From Sialis fuliginosa (taxonomy: Eukaryota; Arthropoda; Insecta; Megaloptera; Sialidae), in NCBI GenBank assembly GCA_961205875.1, contig OY540822.1:12836501-12900500 (forward strand): 64,000 nucleotides of DNA, given 5' to 3'. How positions within the stretch are numbered: position 1 is the stretch's first letter; each line of letters opens with the position of its first letter. Made by a program: the position numbers and the translations under genes. This document shows, piece by piece, positions 39,032-51,117 of the stretch. A model generated the notes under the pieces. The model saw nothing but the letters and a program-made list of their open reading frames with translations, was not told the DNA's origin and searched no databases.

Positions 39032-39252
39032 CCCATATAGGAAACTACAAAGGGCCCAATGCTAACCAACACTGGGCCAAGATACAAATGATAACTTCGT
39101 TCAAGATTCAACCAAGGTTGGCCCAGAATTAGGTAAAGAATAGGTGACCTAGGCTCGATATCTGAAGGTTGGCCTTGACTGGGACCAATATCGAAAAAGC
39201 AACCATGGCAACCCAATATTGGGCCAAGCTTGGCTGGCATTTCCTACATGGG
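39032..39252. mobile_element. MITE with CCCATRTAGGAAA termini
   Basis: Left end CCCATATAGGAAACTAC and right end ATTTCCTACATGGGT are inverted. The interior carries repeated GGCCCAAT, TTGGGCCAAG and GGTTGGCCCAGA motifs, so it folds on itself. The 99-codon minus-strand ORF across it is a by-product of these repeats. Confidence 0.6.
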
Positions 39253-39578
39253 TGGTTCCGTAAAAATTATTTTAATTGACTTGAACGAAGTATGGCAGTT
39301 TTTGTAAGCAAATGTATTAACTGCGTACAAGTCCACGAATTTGAGGGGTTAGATATACATTTTTAACCGAAGAAAGGTTCTAAATTCGGATGTGGATAAT
39401 TTTTATGTGTGTTCGGGCATAACTGCAACAAATATGCATCAATTTGAACGATTTTTAGTTATTTGAAAGAGTATACTCCCGTATAATCTGACCATGAATT
39501 TCAGAGAAAAAATAAAATTTTAATACTTTTCAGTGTTTTTAGGTTTTTTTTTAAATCGGTTTTATTTATCTTAGAACC

Positions 39579-39692
39579 TATATTCTATTTCATTTAAGAA
39601 TGCAGTGGTTACCGTGGTTTTTGACGGTACAATGCACGATTCGTACCGTCAAAACCGCGGCAACCACTGCATTCTTAAATGAAATAGAGTAT
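39579..39692. mobile_element. Compact palindromic MITE (CATTTAAGAATGCAGTGG)
   Basis: An almost perfect 114-bp hairpin: CTATTTCATTTAAGAATGCA, then GTGGTTACCGTGGTTTTTGA, CGGTAC, a 13-bp loop, then the reverse complement with only a few mismatches. The terminal sequence is shared with the element at 6278-6557, so it is probably an internally deleted relative. Confidence 0.8.
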
Positions 39693-40481
39693 AAATATAA
39701 CATTTTCTGATAAACACTTCGAGAATTACGTTTAAATAAATTCTAATTTAATGATACGAGTATCTCTACAAAACAAGTACGTTTAAAACAGAGCTGTTAC
39801 AAGTATCCAGTATTTGATTTACTTTACTTCAAATCGTTATCCTGAGAAATCACGTTTATGATCTAAAAATGTCGATGTATAATTTATTAAAAAATAAGAT
39901 CAGATATGTATATTTTTTCGGTTACGTGTAGCTGTGTGGTCAAAAGCCTAAGACCCTATGACATAATGTATAAAAATGTAATGCAAAGTTGTGGGTAAAT
40001 TGCAGTGCACAATATTACCGTGACGGACGCACAATGTATGCAAAAATTGCGTACAGGAGGGTAATAACTGAGAACTGGCTAGTAAGCACGCATTAACGGC
40101 TTTCAGTTAATTTATGTTGGTCACCTTAAAGCACCTTTCTCTCGAGAATGTCCAGATAGAAGCATCAGGACTACAGGTCGCGGGTTCAGACATGTAAACA
40201 GTTTGATAACGGATATTCTGGACATGTCTGATAACGATAACTGTAATATTTTACAAAATTTTTATAAAACCGATAGAGGAATATAAATTACACTGAGGAA
40301 TGTTACAGAATAACTGTTGTTATTTTACTTGTAGCTAATAATTAACATGTTGCAAAATATTGTTATTATCGACACAGTAAAACCTCTCTTAAAGTATTAT
40401 TTCCATCTCTCTCTCTCATTCGCCTCTTTCTCCCACCAATAAACGCTATTTTGAGGTTATATTCAACTTTATTATTAATAT

Positions 40482-40681
40482 AAACCATAGACATAGAGCA
40501 TGGACTGCGCATTCTGTATTAACATAATTTCTCCAAAACAGTGAGAGAGATGCGGTAGCGTTTGGAATATATCTATCTCTTTTTCTAATGAAATAGACAC
40601 TCCTGTTTAAATAAGGACAGGTATATCCGAAACTATTTTCTATCTCTTTGTTTTCGAGTCCATTCTCTATGTCTATGATAT
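40482..40681. mobile_element. MITE family II, copy 1
   Basis: Left end ACCATAGACATAGAGCATGG and right end GTCCATTCTCTATGTCTATG are inverted. It contains ACTGCGCATTCTGTAT and CTGTTTAAATAAGGACAG, both shared with the copy at 57958-58142. It lies close to the exon 2 donor (about 350 bp). Confidence 0.75.
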
Positions 40682-41030
40682 AATCCAAAAATAGTTAAAC
40701 TTCAAACAATTTTATAGTTTTAATTTGGCGTGGAATGATTTTTTATCAAATATAGGAGGGTGTGTGTGAAGGAGGGGGGGGGGGGTATACATTTCATGCA
40801 GTGATCAGGTCCTATTGTAATTATTATTAATTTAATTGTGTTTTCATTGGTTTATGTATTTTTAAATATTAATCTTTCAGAACTATTATATATGAAATAA
40901 GTGAAATCTGCATGAAAATTATTAGATAACATAATGCAATTGTGTTTAATGTATCGGTGACAAATCGTAGAAGAAGAAGAAGAAACACGTTATTGAGGCA
41001 ATAAATTTAAGTAAAATAAATGTAACTTAC

Positions 41031-41372
41031 GACCAAATATCAACGAACTTGTCTTTATTAACCCCGTCAGCGACCATCGAAGGTAATTTATAATATTCAT
41101 AGACATATCCCGCCGTTGCTGCTTGTTCCTCATTCGGGCCTTGCGAGATGTTGAGCATTGCTGTGGTAGCGGCAGTCAAAGGATGTTCATAGTACGCCCG
41201 CCATATCTGCTGGTCGTCTTGCACGCCGCCTCCGGGGCCCGGAGTCGATGCCGGAGTCCCATTCTCAGACCCTCCTCCGCTACCCCCCGCCCCGGCCGAA
41301 GACAATTCGGCCATCCGAACTCCGCCGATTGTCACCAAACTGCCACCTTGGTCTATGCTGTCCTTTCGTTTT
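41031..41372 (-). CDS. grh: Grainyhead exon 2: conserved N-terminal block
   Basis: The acceptor is a pyrimidine tract plus TTTTGCAG and the donor is TC|GTAAGTT. The exon encodes residues 19-131. A Gly/Ser-rich stretch comes first. Then IWRAYYEHPLTAATTAMLN and YVYEYYKLPS (about 74-116) match the N-terminal block of vertebrate GRHL proteins, whose form is AWRSYLENPLTAATKAMM followed by LYDYYKVP. It ends in DKFVDIW. The block is within the GRHL N-terminal transactivation region. Its presence shows this is the Grainyhead branch of CP2 proteins rather than the LSF/TFCP2 branch. The ORF reads a few residues into the 5' intron; those are not coding. Confidence 0.9.
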
Positions 41373-41506
41373 CTGCAAAACAAAAAAATATTTTAAAATT
41401 TGGAAATATTAATTTATTTATTTTTTTATTTTATTTATAATTTATTTATTTTAATTTCTTACAGCAGCATATCATAGAGAATTAAATTTCTTACAAAAAA
41501 GTTCCC

Positions 41507-41651
41507 AAGTGCTCAATTCATAAATCGAATATTTTTAAAGATACATATATATGTTCGTTTAAACATTATCATAAAAAGTAAAATCCAATTTTTATGATAA
41601 TTTTTAAACAAATATTTCTTAAAATTTATTGGATTTATGAATTGAGCACTT
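41507..41651. mobile_element. Inverted-repeat element, TIR AAGTGCTCAATTCATAAATC
   Basis: AAGTGCTCAATTCATAAATC at the left and GATTTATGAATTGAGCACTT at the right are perfect inverted copies. The AT-rich centre is also partly palindromic (AACATTATCATAAAAA with TTTTTATGATAATTTTT). It is 145 bp long, about 135 bp upstream (transcript sense) of the exon 2 acceptor. Confidence 0.75.
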
Positions 41652-42726
41652 AATATTCCCCTGAGAAATTTAAAAAAAAAATATTTTAAACGAGATATTC
41701 ATGTGTAAGTAAAAAAAGTAATTTTTCCCATGTTAATCAAATGGGAAAAAGACTCGGTTTGCACCGTCCACAGGTTTGATCTATGAGTCTGAAATTTTGA
41801 GACAGTTAACTTTTGATCCAAAGCTAAAACATAGGCCTGCGGGACCGAAAAAATATAAATAAAAAAAACATCCTAATATATATATATGATTGACGTCGGT
41901 ATGGGGCAATTTACTTGACAATATATACTCGAAATGAATTATAAAACAATATTAAACAACTTAATACTTAAGTATTGTTAATAAATTTAAATAAATGTCA
42001 AAATGTCTTATACCCCTTGAATTACAAAAAGGTGGGCTTCCTTATTTGTATTCTGCTATAAGAACTTATAAAATTTACCTAATGTTGCTAATAACAAAAC
42101 AATATCAAATATATTATCTGAGCGAGATACTAGGTATATATTCATACACAAATTTATATTCTATCTCTCTCCTTTCAGTATAAGATTACGTTTGGTTGGG
42201 TAAAGAAAAACATTAACATGCTATGAACATAGTAGGCGTGTGCTTTCTATAAACGTATTTTGAATAAAATTTTCTGATTACTAGGTATCAACATTTATGT
42301 CATTTCAAAGTAAAGTATATATACAGAGTGTTCAAAATAAAAATTAGTAAGTTCTTTACAAAAATAGTTTATTTTCTGATTCTACGTAAAAATATATAGG
42401 AAAAAAGGTTACAAAATATATTTTTATCTTACAATTAGGTTAAAATGTATACGAAACGAATGAAATTTTATGTACATTAAAAAAAGATTTTTATGATTCA
42501 TAAAAGAAGTATTTAGTGGTTTTAAAACTGTTTTAATATTCATGTTAAAAAGAATTAATTAAAGTATTTTTATTACGTCTATGTTTGATACTTAGTAATA
42601 TGAAACAATTGTTTTTTTTTGTCTGTGTGTATTTTATTATCATTTTATAATGGTTTCCTTATAATTATACATATATTTTTATTATGACTAATTACAAAAG
42701 GAACTTAATATTTTGGGGTACTATAG

Positions 42727-42881
42727 CAGTGGTGAGCTATGCAATTTTTAATAAAGGGCTCGCTCATACTTAAATTTAAAAAATAATATTAATTATTATA
42801 TACCGTAGAAAAATAAGGGGTTCGTAAATTATAGAATAATTTAACAAAAGGCTCGAGGGAGCCTCCTACAGCTCACCACTG
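42727..42881. mobile_element. Small hAT-like element, TIR CAGTGGTGAGCT
   Basis: CAGTGGTGAGCTA at the left pairs with AGCTCACCACTG at the right, 155 bp in all. The flanks GGTACTATAG (42717-42726) and GGTACCATAG (42882-42891) are near-identical direct repeats, consistent with an old target duplication. No ORF. Confidence 0.65.
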
Positions 42882-43951
42882 GGTACCATAGATTGGTGAA
42901 AAATGGGCATTATTTATAAGTTCCGATTTTAATACTCATAATAAGAATTCTGACAAGAAGAATCGATTTTTGATTGATTGTAGTAATCAAGTTTCACTCA
43001 CAGTCGTATTTTCTAATTTTATCAATCAGTATAATTTGCTTCCTTGCAATATCGAAGATACGAGAAGCTTTGTGATCGTTTTAAAATGAGACAAAAAAAT
43101 TGTTCTCCAATTTCAAAATTTTAAATTGATCTTTCTGTTTCAGGTCAAGACAAACACTTTTTGTTCCGTGTCTGTCTGTCTGTCCCTGAATCCTTGTCAC
43201 ACGCATAACTCATGAACCACTGAACCGATATTAATGAAACTTGGTTGGATGGTAGGGTCTGGCTTGAGGACGGTCTCATTTCAAAATAATCAAAATCGTG
43301 TGTAAGGGGGAGAGATGATATTACGTGAATTTTTTTTAGAATTATCTCAATTTGCATAAATTTAGATTAAGATTGAAATTGTCAAAAAATTAAAAATATG
43401 TGTTTTAAGAAAAATTTCAAACTAATATATTTTAGTAAAACTGTATAAAAATAAAATTGTTAACCAATGCCAGGCAATTTACCTGAACATTTTATCGGTT
43501 TTTATTTAAATTGTTCAATAATTGACTACCTTTGGTAAATTTAGCACGAGGAAGCACTGTGCATTTACTTGGCAGATGTTTTTTATGCTCGCGAAACGAA
43601 TTTTTGAATAAATCGCGTCACCGCCGGTTTGACTAAAAATGGCGACGCTGTTATAGCTCTTACTAGAGTAACTTTACGAAGCCCTAACATATAATCGTAA
43701 TAATAAATAATATAATGCAATGTTAGATATTTATTTTCATTTATTTTTGCAACACGCCTCATTTGCATCGCATGATACTCAACAATTTATTATCAAGAGT
43801 TTACATTAGCAGTGGAAATGTTTAGTGGTCTGAAAATCAAATCCAAGAGTTCTAAGGATTTGTGTCAACTATAAACAGTCAGACAAAAAGAGAAACGGCG
43901 ATATATGTATGTAAAGAGAGAATACAGATATATCGAGAAGAAAGTGAACTA

Positions 43952-44076
43952 TATATAAAAACCAACCGATCGAAGCTAGTAGTAAGAGACAGGCGTACAT
44001 TTTTAGCATGTGCATAGATCGGTTGTTCTCTTTCTTCGTGGGCCGTAGGTTCAACAACCGTTCGTATCATGTAAGT
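43952..44076 (+). promoter_or_regulatory. Candidate plus-strand TATA box and first exon
   Basis: TATATAAAA at 43952-43960 is followed about 50 bp later by an ATG (44008). That opens 21 codons running directly into CAT|GTAAGTAT, a consensus donor at 44071. The segment is richer in GC than its surroundings. It might be a promoter and first exon of an antisense or intronic transcript, but no downstream exon was identified and chance is a serious alternative. Confidence 0.2.
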
Positions 44077-47000
44077 ATATCATGAATCTGTCATCTTCCT
44101 AGCAGTGGAGACATTAATTAAGTAGGGTGTGGTTAACTACAACGATACTCCTACAGACTCAATGTACTGCCTTTACACTATACAGAGTTCTATAACTATA
44201 GCGAGCAATATGTAACAAACATATGCTCGCGATTATTTCAAAATTAGCAATACTACAATAATACAATAACATGTAACACTATCGGGCTAGATCTTCTTTA
44301 TAATATCAATCGATTGTGAATGGTTTTTATAATCTACACATAGAAATGAAAATTTATGTAGTTACTATAGCACTATAACATATAACATATAAAATTCCAT
44401 ATTTTCCCTATAGAAGGTTATGGACTACTAATATACGTCTTCAAGGTACATTAAATATATAGAATAAATAGTATAAACATAATTTTAAAAAATTGTCTTA
44501 TCAGCTATAATTTTAAAATTTCCTTAAATTCTATCATATTTTAGAAAATGCAGCTTTATTTTCTAGAAAATGATCTGAGAAAAACTATTATATACATATA
44601 TATATATTTATATGAATAGGTAAATTATGCCTTGGTGGTCTGTTATTTCTAGGCACATGCATTTAACAACAATACATATCTTTTCGAGCTGATTTCGACC
44701 AACTTTCACGTATATATCAATATATTCATGTCTTGCTACAATTGACCAATGGGCAGCTTAAGCCGCAGGGTAATATTGCAGAAAGTTACTGTATGTATGT
44801 ATGGATGGATGGATAAATGCATTGGCGTCTCTACAAAACAACAATAAAGGATACAGAAATAATTGCTTTAAGCTTGCAAATTACTTTTCCATTTTTCCAC
44901 TAATTAACTTGAAAACTGTATTTATATTTGTCAATTTTAACATGCTATTTTTTAGCAATTTTAACAGTAAAAAGGCTTTTATCTATCCATATTTTATTGC
45001 TTTTTTCTTCAGTAACGTTAAGAAATTCGTTTATAGAATCAAATGGTACGAAAAACAAAAAGGATATTTTCTATTACTTTGCTGAACTGTATCTATATAC
45101 ATATATTTAATATAAATGGTCGTATAAGAAAGTAAAAATTGAATTACATACTATAACTGATTGATATAGGTAGAAATCAACTACATTAAATGCACTTCAC
45201 TTATTGCATTCCGTATATATATATTGATAGATCCCGTTAATTAAAAATCATCTTATTTTAATTACATTTTATGCTATCTCGTACATTGATAAACTATTGC
45301 AATGTATTTATAAACATGTTGACAAACACTTCTTTTGTTTTATGAGGTTTAAAGATTGAATTATTGATTACAAGTGTCAAGAATTCAGACGTACTCATAT
45401 TTACTTAATAACTTACACATTAATCGTGTATGTATTTGAATAATGTAAATGTAATTACGTAATATATAGTTAATATTTTTACAATTTGAAGAAAAAATGA
45501 ATTTATATTAATCAGGTTTTGTATTATTCGTTCTAGGGCCGGACTAAATAATATAAATTAATTGTGGGCTTGTAGTCTTACTTTATTTTTAATATTGGGC
45601 ATTATATATATTCATTTCAAATATTTTCTGAGTAATAATAGTTTTCTTGCTAACAGAAAAAATGAATAAGACATAAATTATATATAAAATTCAGAAATAA
45701 TTCGAAAAATTCAATTCGTTTAAAAATTGATCGTAAATATAAAATGCCACCCTTTTATGTTTTTTTGTTTTATACTGGTGAAAATAGAATGGATTCAAAC
45801 GTCAAATAGATATTTTCATCAAAATTTCGAATTAAAAAAAATCGGTTAATAAAGAAATAGAAATAAAATTAGTTTCAATAAATTAATTTGTTAATTGTGT
45901 TTATCGCATATACCCAGAAACCAAGAATTAATATTGATCCATTTTACAATGAATTATTAATAATTTTATGGTGATATGTTTACACCAATGCGAATAAACA
46001 AGTTTTTTTAATTGGCTTAACTTAATTAATGAAAGTTGTAATTTATGTAAATAATGATAAATTGTCCATACCTAAGCCATGTCGAAAAAAATGTATGTTA
46101 TATTATTACAATTATTTTTAACACGATATATATTAAAATTGTGACAACTATATTACAGTATAAAATGGATTCGATATAAGTTTTTAAATGAAGGTACGTA
46201 CAGTTGAAAAGAAGAAGAAAACGAATCTATTACAGCAGTAGTTTGTCGTAAAACTACAAATTAAATTTTATAACAATAATTATGAAAAACATAGGTCAAA
46301 TGAATAGTACCTTACAATTTTAAACAAGGATATGACAACGAAATCAAATTAAAATTAATATCTTTATTCGAGGACACCAAATTAATTTCATGTTAAAATA
46401 CTGAACTTGAATTTATAATTACTACTTTAAAATATATGTAGATATATTGTGTATACATTTCATTTCAAATCAAGAAATAACATTCAATAATTTGACATTT
46501 ATAAATTAGATCGACATTTTAATAGAATTATATTAAATGTGTAGATAACATTTTTACAATAACATACATAAGAAAGTTATTTGTTTTTTATATCTCAGGG
46601 CTGGATTAATTAATATACCTTGGACTGATCGCCGACACGAGATTGGCTTAAATTAGACGAGACCGAAACGATATTAATATTATATATGTCTCGTAGTCAA
46701 ATATTCAATATAGTAATACTGTATAAAACCTGAGCTAATTGAGAAATTTGGGGATCGGATTCGGTTTCAAAACGTCAAAACCATATCCAGGTCTCGGTAG
46801 CAAAAATAATGTTAGAAAATTCGTTTCGTATAGCCAGTAGTCTTAATTTACAGTTTTTATTAGGTAATGTTCGCAAAAGTCGATTTTAAAAAAGATTTTA
46901 CAAATTTTAAACTGACTGTATAAAAAATTTATGATACTCAAAATTATTTGACTTTTATGTGATATAAGTAATCTAGTTATTATTTCAATGTTGCAGAACA

Positions 47001-48519
47001 AGAGTTAAAAAATGAAACTTAATTTAAAGTATGTATTTTCACTTTACGTGATCAGAAAAATATAAAGTTGTTTTTACAAGAGCAAAATCTAAAGTTTCTG
47101 TACAACAAAGACGGTTAAATAAGTTTGAATAGCTATATGATATACACGTCTTTCTTGCTTGAATTGAAATTATTACGCTTACTGCTGACATTTTAAAATC
47201 TTTAATTGGTTAATATCAGTTGAACTGAAGAGAAAAAGCCCCTGAGAAATAAAAACATATAACTATTTTTCTCTTTAATTACATTTAACCATATCGTTGT
47301 AATTTATATTACATTGACAGATGCTTTTTTGCCTTTACATATTAAATATACTATCAATTACTGTAAATAAAATAAAAATTATATTCTTGAAATGTGTTAT
47401 TCTTTTTTTGAGAGGGGTGGGCATTTAAATTTTTTTTACTTATAAAACTAATTCGAAAAAAATCTAATTCAAATAAAAAAAAATATTTATCAATATTATC
47501 ACGGTCAAATTGACCTCAGATTCTTTTTAGAAAGAAAAAATCCGCTGTTACATTTATAATTTGATTAAAAGCATAGATAATATACTTGATTTATTTTCTA
47601 AATGATTAGGAATGATCGAATCTGTCAGAATAAGAATATGGTTATTGCGTCATAGAGAACTTAGTTTTGATGACGAATGTAGCAATCTCTAACGGATACT
47701 AATGTCATAGATGAAAGATAACATCAAACACATCGGATATCGTGTCCGTACTTCAGAAATATATAATAGGTACATTGGTAGTACATATCCATAACTGCAT
47801 TTATATTTCATATAGGTATTTATTATAAAACGATTCCTGTTTAGCGACATAGTACTTTGAAACTATAAATCATACAAATATTTGTTATATAGAAGTCTAG
47901 ATTTACGTATCAATTTTTTTCTCATTTCTTTTTTATAAAATTTATAAAAAAATAAGATTCAAATTTTAAATTGAATTGGATCATTTAAAAAAAAAGCATA
48001 ACTACATTTTTTGTTCTTAATTTAAATGTAACAATATTTTATTCACAGAGAAAATATAATTTGAAAAAGAAAAGACATGGTTATCAAAATTATAATTTTA
48101 CCGAAAATATATTAGCCAGCTATATTTTATAATAAAGAAGGTTGACACTTTAGAAAAAATGTGCACATAAAAAAAAACCTGTTTCAATTCTTTCTGTCAC
48201 ATGAATCGGACCAGAATTTTATTTTTCTTTATATAATATTTGCAATTTATAGTTCTTTTATTTGTTCCTAGTCACATTCACACGTTTTAATAATAATATA
48301 GTTTGAAAATTCGTGATATGCTTGTATATCTCAAAGGGACAATGTATATATTTATGAATTATTATTTTAGAATTAAACGATATATTTTTAATACATCTTG
48401 ACAATAGAATACATGAAAATATATCTTATATTCTGCATACAAAAATCTTTCATCAGAGCCGTCTTAAGGGGTTCTTCTTTGAATTTTAAAAATATTAAAT
48501 ACTGCTATAGCTGTTATCC

Positions 48520-48850
48520 GCGACTTCGTTTGCGTGGAATTTAGGTTATTTATATCAGAGTTGGCGCGGGAATTGACGTCACTTGGGGGATGTATTCAAA
48601 TACTATAAATGTATAATAGAATATCAATTACAAAAAAATTACTTTATTTATTCTTGTTTTCGTATCAGATAGGTTTTTAGTTTCACATTTGCCTACGCCA
48701 AAAAAGTATAACCTATTTTTTTTATTTAATAAATTTTCGAGATACAAAGTAGCCTATGTCCTTTCTCAAGATGTAAGCTATCTTCCTGCCAAGTTTCATT
48801 AAAATCGGTTCAACGGTTTAGTTGTTCGCATTTATAATATTAGTATGGAT
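48520..48850 (+). repeat. Retroposon 3'-tail-like repeat
   Basis: CGCGACTTCGTTTGCGTGG, then AGTAGCCTATGTCCTTTCTC, then TTTCATTAAAATCGGTTCAA and ending ATAATATTAGTATGGATAAA. This block order is typical of tails of dispersed retroposons or non-autonomous repeats in many arthropod genomes. Related pieces occur at 49530-49660 and 43140-43270. No coding sequence. Confidence 0.5.
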
Positions 48851-49779
48851 AAAAGTAGGGGAAGATGGGGTAAGATATCTAATCACTCTTCTTGTTCATG
48901 TAAATTTTTTAATAATTGCAATTTTATTGTACTAAATTATTAATCATGATAAAAAACTTATCACTTTATTTTAATACCGTGATTATTTTTTCAATGCAAC
49001 CCACTCGACAAAAAAAGGTGACTGGTTTGTTATAAATAATTTTATTTGAACCTCATTACCAATAACAGTAGGGCCGGTTATGTCTATATGTATTTGAAAA
49101 ATAATTAACAAAAATGCGGATAACTAGCATGGAAATACAGTAACTGTCTAACTCGATGCCTACGCAAATATATCATGATTTAAGTAAGATACGCACCTAG
49201 TTTTTGTAGCGTTATGGTGTAGGCATTATCAATATGCAGTTATACTATCTGCAGTTCCAATTATCTAGCCATTCATCAACAGTATCTGTTAAATTTCCGT
49301 TACACATTGTTGCATTTACAGGCCTTAATAGCGTGTTTGGAAAATGTTAATATAAAGATAAAGACTGTCCTTGGATTAAATTATAAGCGTATGTATTACA
49401 ATTATAAATTCACTTTAAAAATTGCAAAATATGATCAAGTACATACATTTAAGTTTAAATTGATAGCTCGAAATGGAAAATTTCCACTTCAAAATTATTA
49501 TGCAATTAACATTAAAAATGTTAACCACTAGCTGTCATCCGCGTTATCATTTTTTCAGGATAATATGTCCTTCCTTAGGATGCAACGATGCAAGATAATC
49601 TCTCAGCCAAACTTTATTAAGATCGGTTCAGAGTTACTTTCGCATTTATTTAATTTTGAAAGAGTATTTTGAAAAAAATCATTATAGAAATCAAAAACAA
49701 AAATAGTTGTTTATAAAGAAGTGTATATAATAAACTACCACCTGGATCTTGGTTTCTGGGAATAAGCTGCGTCAGTTTG

Positions 49780-49925
49780 GTCATTCTATCAGACAACGTT
49801 TCGTCGCACATTGCATTGGACATCTGTAGGGCTCTATTGAGATATTTTCACTTTCAATAGAGTCCTGAAGATGTCCACTGCAATGTGTAACGAAACGTTG
49901 GCCAATAGAACGATAAAATCGACGC
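49780..49925. repeat. Two inverted Penelope-like / hammerhead-like fragments
   Basis: On the plus strand at 49855-49920: GTCCTGAAGATGTCCACTGC, then AATGTGTAACGAAACGTTGG. The left half is the inverted copy (CAACGTTTCGTCGCACATTG, then CATTGGACATCTGTAGGGC). The two halves form a hairpin around TATTTTCACTTTC. The same motif occurs at 31275-31340. Confidence 0.5.
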
Positions 49926-50807
49926 GGAAGCGTAAAAACAAACAGACAGATAGACTAAGGTAAAATTTTAGTAACGTACTGTAGCGATATGCACAAATAA
50001 TAAAATTTGAAAGCGATTAAGTAATATAGGCAGAGAGCCAACCGAGAGATTGAGAAGACTTCAGTCGTTATCACAGTGTCTTGAAGATAAGATTTATAAA
50101 TTTTAAAAAGTGGTCAAAGTTAAAATCTCAACTGTTTTTGATTATTTCTGCCCTTTAATGCTGTAATTCACGTTAAGGTAAACAGGCCCTGTGGTAGCGA
50201 GATAGATATAGGAAAATTAATTAAGTGTAATATATAAGTGCTAGTGAAAAATTTTGTTATTGTGTAATTAGTAAACTAATGTTTAGTGTAGTTATTGTAA
50301 AACGCTCAATTTGATAGAAAAATAATTTAAAAAATATATTCTTATAACTATTTCTAATTTGATGTACGTTGAACCAACAGTTTAAAATAATTAGAAAAAC
50401 GTTACAGTACTAAAATGAATACATTCTTGAATTAAAAATTACGAATTGCAGTTTTTTATAATTCGATCAGAAAAAAATCTTCCATATCTCTCAATCTAGC
50501 GATCAAAAAACTGTTCAAGTGTGAAATACAATTGATAAATTAAAACTGATATCTATAAAAAATTAAAATGCAAACAATAATGTATAAGCACGTCAAATTT
50601 CATCTCCTCTTTTTTAACATATTCCTCGTTAGGGTAGAGACAACGAGAAGTATCTATTATAAAAAAGTGTTGAAATAATACAAATATTGTTTGTTTTGTA
50701 CCTAACATTAGCTACCTGTAGATCATAGTTCCAACTATGCATATACGGCATGATTCAAAAATATCTTACCATTTTAAATTTTTTATACTATGTTTAATAT
50801 AATTTTC

Positions 50808-51117
50808 CAGGGCTTCGAACCGTTATTTTCGGTTTTCATTCCGGTTCGAGTAAAAAAATATATTTCGGTTCAGCTCCGAGTGATTAATTAAAAAAAAATT
50901 ATTTGTATAAAATTTTTTTTTCTACCATAATTTAGAACATTTTATGGTACATGTATGATAATCCGAACGACAATTGAAGTGGGAAATAAGATCATGTTAA
51001 CGCGCGTATTTTAACATGTACTGAACCGTAAAACCGATATTTTTATTTCGGTTCTGTTCCGGTTTTCGTTCCGGCAAAAAATACCGGTTTTCGGTTCAGT
51101 TCCGGTTCGAAGCCCTG
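50808..51117. mobile_element. hAT-like MITE (310 bp) with perfect 8-bp TSD
   Basis: Begins CAGGGCTTCGAACCG and ends CGGTTCGAAGCCCTG, a perfect 15-bp TIR. It is flanked by TAATTTTC on both sides (50800-50807 and 51118-51125). The subterminal regions repeat CCGGTT, CGGTTTTC and GAACCG motifs. No transposase ORF. Confidence 0.9.

Larger units (their letters stand above)
29774..41030 (-). other. grh intron 2 (11.3 kb)
   Basis: No coding exon could be supported. Contents: a Penelope-like motif (31275-31340), a GC-richer non-repetitive patch (32570-32810), an inverted-repeat element (33173-33375), family I MITE copy 2 (34813-35327), a MITE at 39032-39252, a compact palindrome (39579-39692), a family II MITE (40482-40681), and poly-G runs at 31905-31913, 37247-37256 and 40774-40785. 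Alternative grh exons or enhancers may lie here unseen. Confidence 0.55.

Noticed and set aside
38941-39240. Minus-strand 99-codon ORF with repeated GP/LG motifs
   Set aside because: Coincides with the repeat-built MITE at 39032-39252.
41123-41440. Plus-strand 105-codon ORF
   Set aside because: Antisense shadow of exon 2 extending into AT-rich intron.
43583-44070. Minus-strand ORFs of about 60 codons as alternative grh first exons
   Set aside because: No phase-2 GT donor could be found that would join exon 2 in frame.
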